Notes: generated by a model from the letters alone, not told the origin. Positions 45,978 to 56,238 are shown, counted from the first letter of the stretch. The stretch: DNA of 64,000 bases from Candidatus Endolissoclinum faulkneri L2 (GCF_000319385.1 NC_019566.1:1007266-1071265), one strand, 5' to 3'. Translations and numbers: made by a program.

Positions 45978-46757
45978 TTAATGATCAGCTAGGTCTGCTA
46001 GAGTACACCAGACTGGAGTGTGGTCGCTTGCCTTCTTTTGACCACGAGGCGTAATATCAATACCAGCATCCTCCAGTCTATCAGCTGCTTGAGGCGACAA
46101 GAGCAAATGATCGATAAGAAAGCCATGGTCATTTTGCCAAGCACCACCGCTGTAATCCCAGTAACTGTATTTGTGCTTAGTATGGTCTTTAGCACGAAAA
46201 GCATTGGTATATCCCAACCAAAGAATTTCACGAAAAGCAGCCCTAATCTCCGGCTTGATAAGTGCGTTTCCTTGTAATGCATCGTGATCATATACATCAT
46301 CATCAGTAGGAATCACGTTATAGTCACCACCAAGAATAACTGGCATTTCCTCAATCAACAATTCCTCTGCACGCGCTTTTAAACGCTTCATCCAGTTAAG
46401 TTTATAAACGTATTTTTTGCTATTGACTGGATTACCATTAGGCATATATATATTGGCTACACGTATACCATCTATCGTAGCTTCTAAATAGCGTGCATCT
46501 TCCTCTTCACCACCAGGAAGACAAGACAAAACGTTATCAAAGCCACGATTAGAAAGTATAGCTACACCGTTATATCCTTTCTGACCATGAACAGCGCACT
46601 GGTATCCTAATTCTTGAATCTTTAAGCGCGGGAAATATTCATCAAGTACCTTAATTTCTTGTAACATAACTACATCTGGATTGGCTGTTTTCAGCCAGCT
46701 TAAAACGTTTGAAATACGAGCTCTAATTGAATTGACGTTCCAAGTAGCAAACTTCAC
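45978..46757 (-). CDS. xthA: Exodeoxyribonuclease III (AP endonuclease)
   Basis: Class II AP endonuclease and 3'-5' exonuclease of base excision repair. The protein is 259 residues, normal length. Catalytic residues are visible: Asn7 (TWNVNS), Glu34 (LQEIK), the GGDYNVIPTDDD block (143-154; Asp145 and Asn147) and the terminal SDHTPVWCTL with the catalytic Asp-His pair. It lies 95 bases from erpA (counting from its preferred stop) on the same strand, an arrangement seen in alphaproteobacteria, so the two are probably co-transcribed. Confidence 0.97.
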   Translation of the reverse strand: MKFATWNVNSIRARISNVLSWLKTANPDVVMLQEIKVLDEYFPRLKIQELGYQCAVHGQKGYNGVAILSNRGFDNVLSCLPGGEEEDARYLEATIDGIRVANIYMPNGNPVNSKKYVYKLNWMKRLKARAEELLIEEMPVILGGDYNVIPTDDDVYDHDALQGNALIKPEIRAAFREILWLGYTNAFRAKDHTKHKYSYWDYSGGAWQNDHGFLIDHLLLSPQAADRLEDAGIDITPRGQKKASDHTPVWCTLADLADH

Positions 46758-46852
46758 AAAATTTAACCCGCCTTAACTCACCGAAAAGCAAATCATCAAT
46801 GCTTAACAGGTATTTTATTATCAATAAACTAAATAAAAGGGCAAGGAACTAT

Positions 46853-47209
46853 TCAACTTACCGCAAAACTTGTACCGCAACCGCAGGATGATTTAGCATT
46901 AGGATTTTTGACAGCAAAATAAGCACCTATAAGCTCTTCCTTGTAATCAAGCTGAGCACCTGTTAATAAATCTAGCGATAGATCATCCACCAACACCTCA
47001 ACTCCGTTATGCTCGAAAATATGATCATCATCGTTCATCGTACCGTCGAAATCAAAAACGTAATGAAATCCAGCACACCCTCCGCCTAGAACAGATACTC
47101 TCATCCTTAAATCACGCAAACTACTTTCTTTACTTTTTAAGAAAGCAATTCGCTTAGCTGCACTTTCCGTAATAATAAATGTACGACCTTGCGATGTGCA
47201 TTTTGTCAT
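46853..47209 (-). CDS. erpA: A-type iron-sulfur carrier/insertion protein (ErpA/IscA family)
   Basis: Delivers Fe-S clusters to apo-enzymes, including the MEP enzymes IspG and IspH that act downstream of Dxs. The ATG at 47209 gives 118 residues beginning MTKCTSQGRTFIITESAAKRI, the family length. The frame is open 37 codons further to 47320, but that extension is hydrophobic and matches nothing. The three cluster-binding cysteines are Cys45 (GGGCAGF) and Cys109/Cys111 (SSCGCGTSF). VDDLSLDLLTGAQLDY is typical. ErpA is named from the alphaproteobacterial erpA-xthA context; IscA cannot be fully excluded. Confidence 0.92.
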   Translation of the reverse strand: MTKCTSQGRTFIITESAAKRIAFLKSKESSLRDLRMRVSVLGGGCAGFHYVFDFDGTMNDDDHIFEHNGVEVLVDDLSLDLLTGAQLDYKEELIGAYFAVKNPNAKSSCGCGTSFAVS

Positions 47210-47944
47210 TTTGCGTTTCCCGTAAAAATAAACAAAGACTAACGTAATAGCTGCAACCTTCGGCTTCAATAAGTAATTTAATGAAAATATAAAAGCCAGT
47301 CTGCTTGAAACAAATATCAAAAAAATTCCGTAAGATTAAGATACTGTAATAAAGCTATATTAAAAGAAAATTTAATTTTTAAAGTTAAAAATTAGTCTAA
47401 TAAATACTAATCCAGCGTATCATAAATCTAAATTCAAATGTTAATCGATTTATTCAAAAATTCGTAATGATCTAAAATTAGGCCCATTCGCATACTATTA
47501 CAATATTGAGCAATTAGGTGAAGAACTTTTGTAATTAATTTTACTAACGCCAAAAATAAAAACCAACAAAATATAATCAGGCATTGCTTTTAAATACTAA
47601 ACAAAGCATCCTTTAAAAAGAGCAATCTATCAACGAATGGTAAATTCGTTAACTAATCACATCTCTATTTTAGATAATCTTTATTGTAACAAATTTTTCT
47701 TTTTGTAATTATTAACAAAACTGATCATTAGTATGTAATTAATAATTTGATATTAGTGTTTAGATTTAATCCTCTCCTTATTCTTACAAAAATACCATGC
47801 ATAAGATTACTTAACCTACCTTACGAGACGCGTATTATATAATGTACTCATGTTTAATTATTAGTTGAGATTTTGCTACACAATTAATACTTATTGTTTT
47901 CTGCTGCTGTCTATCTCATCTTGAAAAGATGCTAAAGAGCTTGC

Positions 47945-48010
47945 CTATAAATTGGCAATAGCCATGATCACAAACAACCTCATAAAAGCTACACAATAGT
48001 CAAAAATCAT
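47945..48010 (-). other. Orphan Shine-Dalgarno with 21-codon hydrophobic frame (gene remnant or tiny ORF)
   Basis: On the minus strand AAGGAGGT (48016-48023) lies 5 bases before an ATG at 48010. It opens the peptide MIFDYCVAFMRLFVIMAIANL and stops at TAG; the same frame then continues 17 codons. The ribosome-binding site is stronger than that of most real genes here. The peptide could be a small membrane protein or the dead start of a lost gene. Not recognised. Confidence 0.2.
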
Positions 48011-49141
48011 TAAGTACCTCCTTTTGTTCTACCTGTAGCATAGATCATTTATTTTCTCTCAGGATCTTTTTAAATTTCGTATAAAATATTCAGTATACAT
48101 GGAAGAAAAGTATTGCTGATAACACGTACATACTTAATTTTTCATTCTGGATCTTTTCAAAATAAAATCCTACAATTAATTACTTGCTTAATTAATTTTA
48201 AACTAGTTGCCAATAGACTGTTTGGAACTAATTTCAACAAATTACCGACTTAAACCGTAAAAATCTTTAAATCTATTTTTACTTTAAAATAATACTAGCT
48301 AAAACAAATTCCTTTCGTTTGAAATTTGCTTACAAAAACTAGAAAAATAATATTTTCAATATAGCATTCTAAACATGCCAATGCATTGTAGTAAACTCCC
48401 AGTTTATTAACTGTAGGCCATCAATATTTTCTTAATTAACGAAATACCTCAGACGAAAACTAACTTAATATAACGATACTAAAATTATGTAGTATACTAT
48501 AATTACTTTAGTAAAAGTCTTTATATTTAATTTTTAATAGCAGTCTAGCCATTAAAAGGATATGTAAAAATAGTATGCTAATGATTAGCTAATTTTTAGA
48601 ATAATGTAATTAACATTAATTGCAGCAAATAGTTAATGTTGTTAATCAAACAAATGCCTTACACCTCATAGTCTAATGTTAAGGATCCTTATGATCAACT
48701 GCTCATGCACATGATTGGCAATGTGAGAATAATTGATGCAATTGCTTTATTTTGCTAGAATCTTAGTTTTAGTTTTTAAATACTTCCTAGTATTATAAAA
48801 TAATAACTTATTTAACTGTATATAGCAGTTGATGTCCTTGTTATTTCTAAGCAACCAACAGTCAAAATATCTGCAACGATTATAATAAGCCAAATACGAG
48901 ACAGTATATGACTATATTTTCAATGCAATATTTTCTAAAGGTAAAATGTAATTGACCCCTAGGTTTTCGATCCAATGATCTTCAATCACTTAAAGACCAA
49001 CAAAAGATTATGCTCATGCTGTTAAAATTAATATTATGTTGCTTGTTTTATAATTAGGATAAAATTTTGAATTTCGCTAATAATTAAATTGCCAATTTAT
49101 GGGCGTTAGCGTATGTATATCTTAACATTTTGGATCAACTA

Positions 49142-49213
49142 GACTTCTTGAGCTTTAATTAAATTTAACCACTAAAAGACTTCTTGAGCTTTAATTAAAT
49201 TTAACCACTAAAA
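49142..49213. repeat. Perfect 36-bp tandem duplication
   Basis: Copies at 49142-49177 and 49178-49213 are identical; each starts GACTTCTTGAGC. There are two copies only, in non-coding DNA 0.5 kb before the carbonic anhydrase gene. Likely a recent duplication. Confidence 0.93.
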
Positions 49214-49738
49214 ATAAAATTCAAGTTCACGATAAGGATCTTATAATGTTATAATTTATCTAACACAACAATAAGCAACTTCTGTTCGGTGCTGATTTTG
49301 ACAAAAAATACTATGCAATCTAACTTGTTCGCTGCAAATTTTAGATGATTATAGAGTACAATGCAATTTTATTAAGCACTTAGTTTGAGGTTTATAATTT
49401 TATTCATATTGCCCTAATAAATAACCATGATTATTCTTATGACGATCATACGGAAAATAGTTAAGGTGAATATCTTCAACGATTTTAAAAAATAAAACCA
49501 TAAATTTACAGCATTTTATAATAAAAATCTTGCTAGATAGTGATTATTATAAAACGATGTTGAAATGTATTCACCTACCTATTGATATATAGCTTAACAA
49601 TATAAGAAATGTAGCCAAAGATAAATGATTGGCAATCTAAATAACAATAACAATAGTCACCTCATGCGACTAAACGACAAATATTTCAACATTATAAACA
49701 ATGTACAAAATACTAATTGAGCTATTTTTAGATTATTG

Positions 49739-50332
49739 ATGAATAATATTAACCGAATCATAGATCGCAACCGTCAGTGGGCAAATCGTATAAAAGAAGC
49801 TAATCCTAGTTATTTTGATCAAAATTCTCTTCAACAAAATCCAGATATTTTGTGGATAGGCTGCTCGGATAGTCGATTACCTGTCAATCAAATTTTGGAT
49901 CTACCTTCTGGAGAAGTATTTGTGCATCGCAATATAGCAAACCTAGTTGTGCCCTCCGACTTAAATTGTCTATCTGTTCTACAGTTTGCCGTAGAAGTGC
50001 TGGGCGTCATTAACATTTTAGTATGCGGCCACTATGGCTGCGGTGGTATACGTGCGGCAATGACTGGTAGTAATGGCAATTTAATTGACAACTGGCTAAA
50101 TCACATAAGACTAGTGCACCGCTTACATGCACGAGAATTGCCAGAAAATATGCTCGAGGAAAAATCCCTCGAACAGCTTGCAGAGCTTAATGTTATCGAG
50201 CAAGTAAATAATGTGTGTCGTACTACGATTGTGCAAAATGCTTGGTCAAATTGTAGTAATTTACAGGTTTACGGAGTAATATATGACATGAAAAAAGGCA
50301 TTTTAAGTGAATTGTGCCGGCGGGATTCTTAA
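49739..50332 (+). CDS. Beta-class carbonic anhydrase
   Basis: Interconverts CO2 and bicarbonate, supplying bicarbonate for carboxylases such as those of purine, pyrimidine and fatty-acid synthesis. The ATG at 49739 (preceded by an in-frame TTG) gives 197 residues. Zinc ligands are Cys42 (in GCSDSR), His98 and Cys101 (in CGHYGCGG); the catalytic dyad is Asp44-Arg46. VFVHRNIANLV and the C-terminal VYGVIYDMKKG are standard. It may correspond to can (cynT-like), but the exact orthologue is not assigned. A solitary gene, with 2.5 kb empty before it and 1.6 kb after. Confidence 0.95.
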   Translation: MNNINRIIDRNRQWANRIKEANPSYFDQNSLQQNPDILWIGCSDSRLPVNQILDLPSGEVFVHRNIANLVVPSDLNCLSVLQFAVEVLGVINILVCGHYGCGGIRAAMTGSNGNLIDNWLNHIRLVHRLHARELPENMLEEKSLEQLAELNVIEQVNNVCRTTIVQNAWSNCSNLQVYGVIYDMKKGILSELCRRDS

Positions 50333-51931
50333 GCAATGTATCTATGAAAGAATTTACTATTCACAACTTTTTTGTAAAATGTTGAATAGCTTTTTGTGGA
50401 AAGATTATTTTGATCGACTGCTGACAAAGCAATACGAAGTTGTATATGAATTTATAATTTTTGACGATCTAGCTTAAATGTTATTCTAAGTTAAAGTTTG
50501 TTTTGAAAATTAAAGAAATTTGTTGCTTGTTAATAATGCGTGTAAAAATTAATTTAATATTAATTATTTTGCGTAGTATTGCAGTCTAAAAAAATTAAGG
50601 TATCTACAATACATGAGCTTAACGCCTCATTGCTTTAAAGACAAATTAATACGATAAAAATATCGCTAGCAACTGAACCTCAGAAAATCAATTTATACAG
50701 CCTATTCATCTACAAAACAAAAATCGCTTTCTCTTAGTTATTAAGAGAAGTTTAATTAACTAAAAGATTAGCAGATATTCAATAATTGATAAATTATGTG
50801 TTTTAACGTTTGTTTTTCTGTAATAAAAACAAAAGAAAGAATGCGTTTTGCTGAGCAAAATTAGATTTTTTTATATAACCCGCTGATTAGTTTATTATGA
50901 TGAAATTCATATTTACACGATTCGTATTGTAATGAAAAAGATTATCAGTAAACTATCGAAGGTATTTGCGAACATATCTTTTATAATTGCTTATGCGGAC
51001 GAAATTTAAGTATTACTATATTTAGAATAATATATTTGTTCAAAACAATAGCACAAATAAAACTATATGTAAATTAAGCATAACTACTCTTTTTTTTAAA
51101 AGATAAATTGTGAATTTTCATATTCATACTAATGATTATTAGTTTTCCTAAGAATTTTAACAAACTAATGCAACAATTATATAACTTGATTGCTTTTACA
51201 CAACTAATCAATCAATTAACTTAAAATAGCTTAAGAAATATTTATCGTCATACTAACTAACAAAATAAAATGCAAATATTTTTAAAACTACTAATCTCTG
51301 ATTGGAAAATCAATAAAACACTTGAGCTATTCAATATTCGACTCGTGCCTAAAATGAAATGATAACACCAAAATTAACCTTGATAATTTGCAGGCCTTAA
51401 TTTTACAAAAAGCTATAGATATTCCTTAATATTAAAAATAAAATATTCTTAATATTAGCAAGTAAAAAAATTTTATTTTTAATATTATTGCATGAATTAA
51501 AAACACAAATATAATAAAGTTTTTGGTAATATTATTATAGTTTGCAATGCGCGGAAAAGCTAAATTACTTAATTAGCATAAACAATCTATACTGGACAAT
51601 AAAAGTTAATAAATTTTCTAAGCAAAATTGCACAAAATTCCTAGATAAAATAATAGATTTACCTATACGCCCATAGCCAGTCAATTAATTTTTCAGTAAA
51701 AATTTATATCATGACTAATGAGCAGTACGCTAACACAGCCCTTCATTTTCTAAGCATAATAATAGACTAGGTGTACGTAACACAATTCTTTTTGCATAAA
51801 AACTAACTGCTGATTTTTGATTAACTGCAGGTATTTTCAAGCATAACAGATTTATCTATTTGAATAGGAAACATCTTAAGCTTTAAGATACATCTTAAGA
51901 CAAACAGCGCACAAATTACATTACCAAAATA
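50333..51931. other. 1.6-kb non-coding region
   Basis: AT-rich DNA between convergent carbonic anhydrase and pyrF genes. No coding sequence, tRNA or clear terminator was recognised. Confidence 0.65.
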
Positions 51932-52645
51932 CTATGATATCAATTTATCTGATATCAATTGAGCAGCAGCAGCGGGATTAGGAGCTTGAGTTATGGGCCT
52001 ACCAATGATTAGATAGTCAGCCCCAGCAGCAATAGCTGCTTCTGGGGTCATTTTTCTTTTTTGGTCATCTCTGATCAAATCAGATGGACGTATACCTGGC
52101 ACAATCAAACTAAATCCAGCACCACAATTTAGCCTAAGTATATCGATCTCATGAGGAGAACAAACTACACCGTCGCAACCCGACCTTTTGGCTAGTAGTG
52201 CTAAACGTTTAACCTGAATATAAGATGGATAATCTTGTCCAATCATTGCAAGATCATCATCGTTAATGCTTGTAAGCACAGTAACTGCGATCATCAGAGG
52301 TGGAATAATGCCTATCTTGTTTGCGGCTTCTAGATTCGCTTCGACTGCTGCTAGCATCATCGCTAATCCGCCTGAGGCGTGAATATTAATTATCTTTGGC
52401 CGAGAAATGGTCACTGCGGAACGCACAGCTCCTGCAACCGTATTCGGAATATCGTGATATTTTAGATCAAGAAAAAGCGGTATATCGTCGGCAATTTTTC
52501 TAACTCCGTTAAGTCCATTAATGTTATGGAACTTGATACCTAACTTAATGCCACCTACGTACTTACGCACGCTGGTGGCTAAAAATTTAGCTTCTTCCAT
52601 GTCCGTAGTATCAATAGCAACAAATATTCTTTCACGAGGATTCAT
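51932..52645 (-). CDS. pyrF: Orotidine 5'-phosphate decarboxylase
   Basis: Last step of UMP synthesis. The protein is 237 residues, normal. The catalytic DxKxxD motif is LFLDLKYHDIPNT (Asp60, Lys62, Asp65). IDTTDMEEA at the N-terminus and the phosphate-binding region LIVPGIRPSD followed by IIGRPITQAPNPAAAA are intact. Its ATG overlaps the stop of lapA by one base (TAATG), so the two are translationally coupled. trpF, often next in alphaproteobacteria, is not present downstream. Confidence 0.97.
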   Translation of the reverse strand: MNPRERIFVAIDTTDMEEAKFLATSVRKYVGGIKLGIKFHNINGLNGVRKIADDIPLFLDLKYHDIPNTVAGAVRSAVTISRPKIINIHASGGLAMMLAAVEANLEAANKIGIIPPLMIAVTVLTSINDDDLAMIGQDYPSYIQVKRLALLAKRSGCDGVVCSPHEIDILRLNCGAGFSLIVPGIRPSDLIRDDQKRKMTPEAAIAAGADYLIIGRPITQAPNPAAAAQLISDKLIS

Positions 52646-53013
52646 TAGCTTACTTGTTTGTCAAGAAAATCAAAACCTTTTGGTGACTTTGACAACTGAG
52701 CGCGGATCTCTTCTTCACGAACGCGCATCAAAGTAAGTTCACGTTCCAAAGTTCTTAATCGCTTCTCGGCCCGATTGGCACGTATATTGTGATCAAACCC
52801 CCAGATCCAAGCGATCACCGCCCCTGTTATAAAACCAACAACAAGTGACAGCATGAATATCAGAGATATCGGAACATCTAAAACTCCCGGCAAAGGCCAC
52901 AACTCCAATGATATAAGTTTCCAATTAGACACGGCAAAAAGCACTACCGCAACAGTAATTGGAAGCTTAATGCAGAAAAAAATTAAAGTAAGCATCCAAT
53001 TAATATGCCTCAT
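52645..53013 (-). CDS. lapA: LapA-domain (DUF1049) inner-membrane protein
   Basis: A 122-residue inner-membrane protein with two hydrophobic segments (about 7-28 and 47-72, the latter VPISLIFMLSLVVGFITGAVIAWIWG), followed by a charged coiled-coil tail (about 75-110, RANRAEKRLRTLERELTLMRVREEEIRAQL). In E. coli LapA works with LapB to control LpxC turnover and so LPS amount; in alphaproteobacteria a member sits upstream of pyrF, as here. The one-base stop/start overlap with pyrF indicates one transcript. The function in LPS control is by analogy only. Confidence 0.85.
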   Translation of the reverse strand: MRHINWMLTLIFFCIKLPITVAVVLFAVSNWKLISLELWPLPGVLDVPISLIFMLSLVVGFITGAVIAWIWGFDHNIRANRAEKRLRTLERELTLMRVREEEIRAQLSKSPKGFDFLDKQVS

Positions 53014-54165
53014 TATGAACCTCTACAGTTACTGTAAAATGAAGGCAAATACAATGCCGTAATCGAATTCTAAGCTATAGAATAAGCATAGTTTTAATTA
53101 AGTTTGCACGGATTTTATAAACCAAATACATGTACTATTTTTTAAGTAAAACATTATCTATGGACGAATAGTTTTTTTTCTATCAAACAATAAACAAAAT
53201 TTATTGGTAATATAACTGTTTCGCAATTATATTTCAGGTAACCATATATTAAACTTCTGACTATCTTTAAGACTATAGTTTGAGTTATAATTTACTATAT
53301 TATTATATATTAAAAAAATTTTTAAATATAATAAGGTAGACAGAATGCGAATAAATAATTTATTGCAGACTAATCAAAATGGTCTACTTGTGAGATTTAG
53401 CAAACAAAAATTAACTTAAAACTTAAGATCAAGTATTCATAATAGCTAGAATTTAACTATTAAAGTAATAACTTCAATAATAAAATAATAGATCAACTAT
53501 TATGTAATTTTTTTAATTAACTGTTCTGGATCATTCAAGAAGGAGAAAAATAGTATTCTATACAGACATTAATGAACTATTTTGTAGACATATAACTCAT
53601 GAAAGCCAAAATTGATTATTTGGAAACTAAATTCAAAATATATTTGACAATAGTTTACTCAAATGAAAATCATTTTGGTAAAAATCTATCAGTTCTAGAT
53701 TCGCATCAGGGATATTACAATCCCTGCAGGCTAACAGTATTACCAATCTAAAATTTTAAAAAATCTTGATATTAAGATAATATCCTAAAAGTTCAAGTAT
53801 TAACCTGCTTATTGATTTACTATTATTTAATACCAGATGGAAAATTGTTCTCATTGAGAACAGCAAAATAAATCAAGGTGAATGACAGCTAGGATAATTT
53901 AGAAAAAAATTTCCTTAAATAAATAAAATGTTGAATTTTCTTGACTTTTTACCTTAATGCAAGATATTAATGAAATATATTGTTTAAGATTTTACTTAGG
54001 TTACTTTATTTCGTAATATTATTGTTGATTGTATTTGTAAGTATTTATCTAAGATAAATTATAGATATTATTTCTGATATTTTGCTTCTATGCTTATTTA
54101 GAAAAGCATAGCTAATTAAGTTTTTTCAGTAAAACTACTTAATCTTAATAAGGGGTTAATTTGTT
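53014..54165. other. 1.15-kb divergent intergenic region lapA-speD
   Basis: Holds promoters for both directions. Two compact hairpins stand out: CAGGGAT/ATCCCTG at 53707-53726 with a 6-nt loop, and a 17-bp palindrome TGTTCTCA-T-TGAGAACA near 53847-53863. No riboswitch family was recognised. Confidence 0.55.
53707..53726. repeat. Compact GC-containing hairpin upstream of speD
   Basis: 7-bp stem CAGGGAT/ATCCCTG with loop ATTACA, about 440 bases before speD. It is unusually GC-containing for this non-coding DNA. No T-run; the role is unknown. Confidence 0.4.
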
Positions 54166-54672
54166 ATGGAAATTACGCAGTCATTGGGGTTTGATTCAAA
54201 AATTAAAGCGGAACGTTACAGTGATAAATTAGATTGCAATCAACGCAATGACAACATTGTTCTTCTTCCTTCGACTGGCTTTAGTAGTTCAGATGAGCGG
54301 TTCGATCATTTTATTAAACGTGATGGACTAACGTTTGCTGGCGTTCATCTTATCATTGATCTTTGGGGAGCATCACGCATTAATGATATAGAGCATATCG
54401 AAATAGCACTAAAGCAATGTGTAAAGGAAGCTGGAGCAACATTATTAAACATTCACTTGCATCATTTCGCACCAAATGGCGGTGTATCTGGCGTAGCTGT
54501 ACTGGCAGAATCTCATATCTCAGTACATACCTGGCCAGAATGCAAGTATGCGGCATTTGATATTTTTATGTGCGGAGAAGCTCAACCATACAAGTCAGTT
54601 GATGTGCTCAAAATGGCCTTTAAGCCTGATATCATTAATATAGGAGATCATCGTCGAGGTATTGTAGCATGA
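54166..54672 (+). CDS. speD: S-adenosylmethionine decarboxylase proenzyme (prokaryotic class 1B)
   Basis: Self-cleaving pyruvoyl enzyme that makes decarboxylated SAM, the aminopropyl donor for spermidine. The protein is 168 residues. The cleavage site is Glu115-Ser116 in LAESHISVHTWPE, so Ser116 becomes the pyruvoyl group. His121 and Cys136 fall at the spacing of the catalytic His68 and Cys83 of the Thermotoga enzyme (Ser63). The N-terminal 55 residues are an extension relative to the minimal class 1B enzymes. Its stop overlaps the speE start (ATGA), so the two are translationally coupled. Confidence 0.96.
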   Translation: MEITQSLGFDSKIKAERYSDKLDCNQRNDNIVLLPSTGFSSSDERFDHFIKRDGLTFAGVHLIIDLWGASRINDIEHIEIALKQCVKEAGATLLNIHLHHFAPNGGVSGVAVLAESHISVHTWPECKYAAFDIFMCGEAQPYKSVDVLKMAFKPDIINIGDHRRGIVA

Positions 54673-55517
54673 CTAATTGGTTTATCGAAACTTTACACCC
54701 CTGGTGGAACCAGGGTCTTCGTACAGAAAAATTTCTTTACCGTGGAGAGACTGAACATCAAGAACTAGTCATATTTGAAAATGCAAAATTTGGCAGAGTG
54801 CTTGCGCTTGATGGTGTAATCCAAACTACTGAGGGAGATGAATTTATTTATCACGAGATGCTTACTCATGTGCCATTAACTGCACACGGCAATGCTAAAC
54901 ATGTATTAATAATTGGTGGTGGCGATGGTGGCATGGCTCGTGAAGTACTTAAACATCCTGAAGTCCAACACGTAACGATGGTCGAAATTGATCGCACAGT
55001 AGTTGATATGAGTAGAGTCTACCTACCGTCTCTTAACGATGGTGCATTTACGGATCAGCGTTTGGAAATAATAATTACGAACGGTGCTAACTACATAGCT
55101 GAAACACGTCATCAATTTGATGTTATTATAATCGATAGCACCGACCCTGTTGGTCCAGGTGCAGTTTTATTCAGTGAAGAATTCTACAGCACATGTAGTC
55201 GGTGTCTAACGGATAACGGAATTTTAGTAACACAGAATGGTGTTCCTTACCTACAATCCTCATTGATAACCGATTCTTGGAATCGTCTTAGAAAAAGTTT
55301 TATAGATGTTTACTTCTTTGTTGCTCCGATACCGACCTATCAAGGTGGTTTTATGGCCTTTGGTTGGGCATGTAATCACAAGAACGTACGTAATGCTGAA
55401 CTATGTATCATTGAAGATAGATTTGCTAGTTCTCCTTTTAAAACTCAATACTACACGCCGTCGATTCATTTAGGTAGTTTTGCTTTACCAAAGTTTATCT
55501 TAAACTTACTGCAATAG
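54669..55517 (+). CDS. speE: Spermidine synthase
   Basis: Transfers aminopropyl from decarboxylated SAM to putrescine. The protein is 282 residues, the normal length. Motifs: LHPWWNQGLRTEKFLYRGETEHQELVIFEN (9-38), LDGVIQTTEGDEFIYHEMLTHVPL (48-71), nucleotide-site GGGDGG (83-88), and the catalytic DSTDPVGPG (156-164). It overlaps speD by 4 bases. The putrescine substrate would come from AguB encoded at 7.5 kb, so the window holds the last three steps of agmatine-derived spermidine synthesis. Confidence 0.97.
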   Translation: MTNWFIETLHPWWNQGLRTEKFLYRGETEHQELVIFENAKFGRVLALDGVIQTTEGDEFIYHEMLTHVPLTAHGNAKHVLIIGGGDGGMAREVLKHPEVQHVTMVEIDRTVVDMSRVYLPSLNDGAFTDQRLEIIITNGANYIAETRHQFDVIIIDSTDPVGPGAVLFSEEFYSTCSRCLTDNGILVTQNGVPYLQSSLITDSWNRLRKSFIDVYFFVAPIPTYQGGFMAFGWACNHKNVRNAELCIIEDRFASSPFKTQYYTPSIHLGSFALPKFILNLLQ

Positions 55518-55566
55518 ATTTTGACCATGAATAAGTATGCAATTAAGTTTTTTTTTTGATAATCTT

Positions 55567-55589
55567 CACTACATCCTCCATATGTAGTG
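55567..55589 (+). terminator. Possible speDE terminator hairpin
   Basis: 8-bp stem CACTACAT/ATGTAGTG with a 7-nt loop, 50 bases after the speE stop. It is followed by CTTTGAATTTA, only weakly T-rich. Plausible but not classic. Confidence 0.4.
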
Positions 55590-55630
55590 CTTTGAATTTA
55601 CTTTAAAATATTAATTAGTTTTGATTATCT

Positions 55631-55691
55631 TGATATAATCTGTACGTTTAATAACCTGCTTCGATAATCTTCTTACTTTTATTAGGAGGAG
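55631..55691 (+). promoter_or_regulatory. Extended -10 promoter followed by an orphan Shine-Dalgarno
   Basis: TGATATAAT at 55631-55639 is a perfect extended -10; the -35 is poor. AGGAGGAG is at 55684-55691. The frame from the TTG at 55701 reads MSIAILVSR then TGA. It may be the relic of a lost gene, or a distant promoter for the glycosyltransferase starting at 56239. Confidence 0.3.
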
Positions 55692-56238
55692 AATAAAACT
55701 TTGTCAATAGCGATACTTGTTTCCCGATGAATGTATTTTTAGAATTAAATTTCGTTATTTTTATGATTAGTTGAAAGCTTTACTTAATTTTTTAAAAATT
55801 CCTTTTAATAAGCTATCGCGCTAGCGCTACACATTATTGACGTCTTAAATTCATCGACCATTAACTTGTACTCAATTATTTATTTTAGGCTAAGCTTAAT
55901 TTATTATCAAACAAACATTTATGATGTCTAGCTTAGTGAGATATTTCATTGATTTTATGATAGATAAAGTACTAAAATATCTAGGGTCAATATTGTAAAG
56001 TGAATTAACTTTTTTAGTAAAATGTATATTTATTTGATCATTATTTTATGTCAAAATTAAATGTATGTTCTAGAGCTTCCTTCCTGAAAGTAAGGCAAAT
56101 ATCCCATCAAGATCATTCTTAATGGGATAAAGATAAATAGTTTATCCTGGTTTGATAATCTTAACAATTAGTGAATAGCTTCGAGGGAAGCTTTCTATAT
56201 GTTGTGTTATAAATTTCTTGGTAGTGTAGAGTAAGCCA

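Larger units (their letters stand above)
47210..49738. other. 2.5-kb non-coding region with a 36-bp tandem duplication and an orphan Shine-Dalgarno
   Basis: No intact gene. dgt, often next to erpA in alphaproteobacteria, is not present. Contains the small frame at 47945-48010 with a perfect ribosome-binding site, and a tandem repeat at 49142-49213. Confidence 0.6.
55518..56238. other. 0.7-kb gap with terminator-like hairpin, promoter and orphan ribosome-binding site
   Basis: After speE there is a hairpin (55567-55589). Then come a perfect extended -10 (TGATATAAT, 55631-55639) and AGGAGGAG (55684-55691) followed by a TTG that opens only 9 codons. This is the layout of a gene start whose gene is gone. 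Further hairpins are ATCCCAT/ATGGGAT near 56100-56128 and AGCTTC/GAAGCT near 56178-56192. Confidence 0.5.

Noticed and set aside
47210-47320. 37-residue N-terminal extension of the iron-sulfur carrier frame
   Set aside because: Hydrophobic, matches nothing in the ErpA/IscA family, and the internal ATG at 47209 gives the normal family length.
48950-48990. Possible tRNA T-arm around a TTTTCGATCC string
   Set aside because: No matching acceptor, D-arm or anticodon arm can be drawn. No tRNA was found anywhere in the window.
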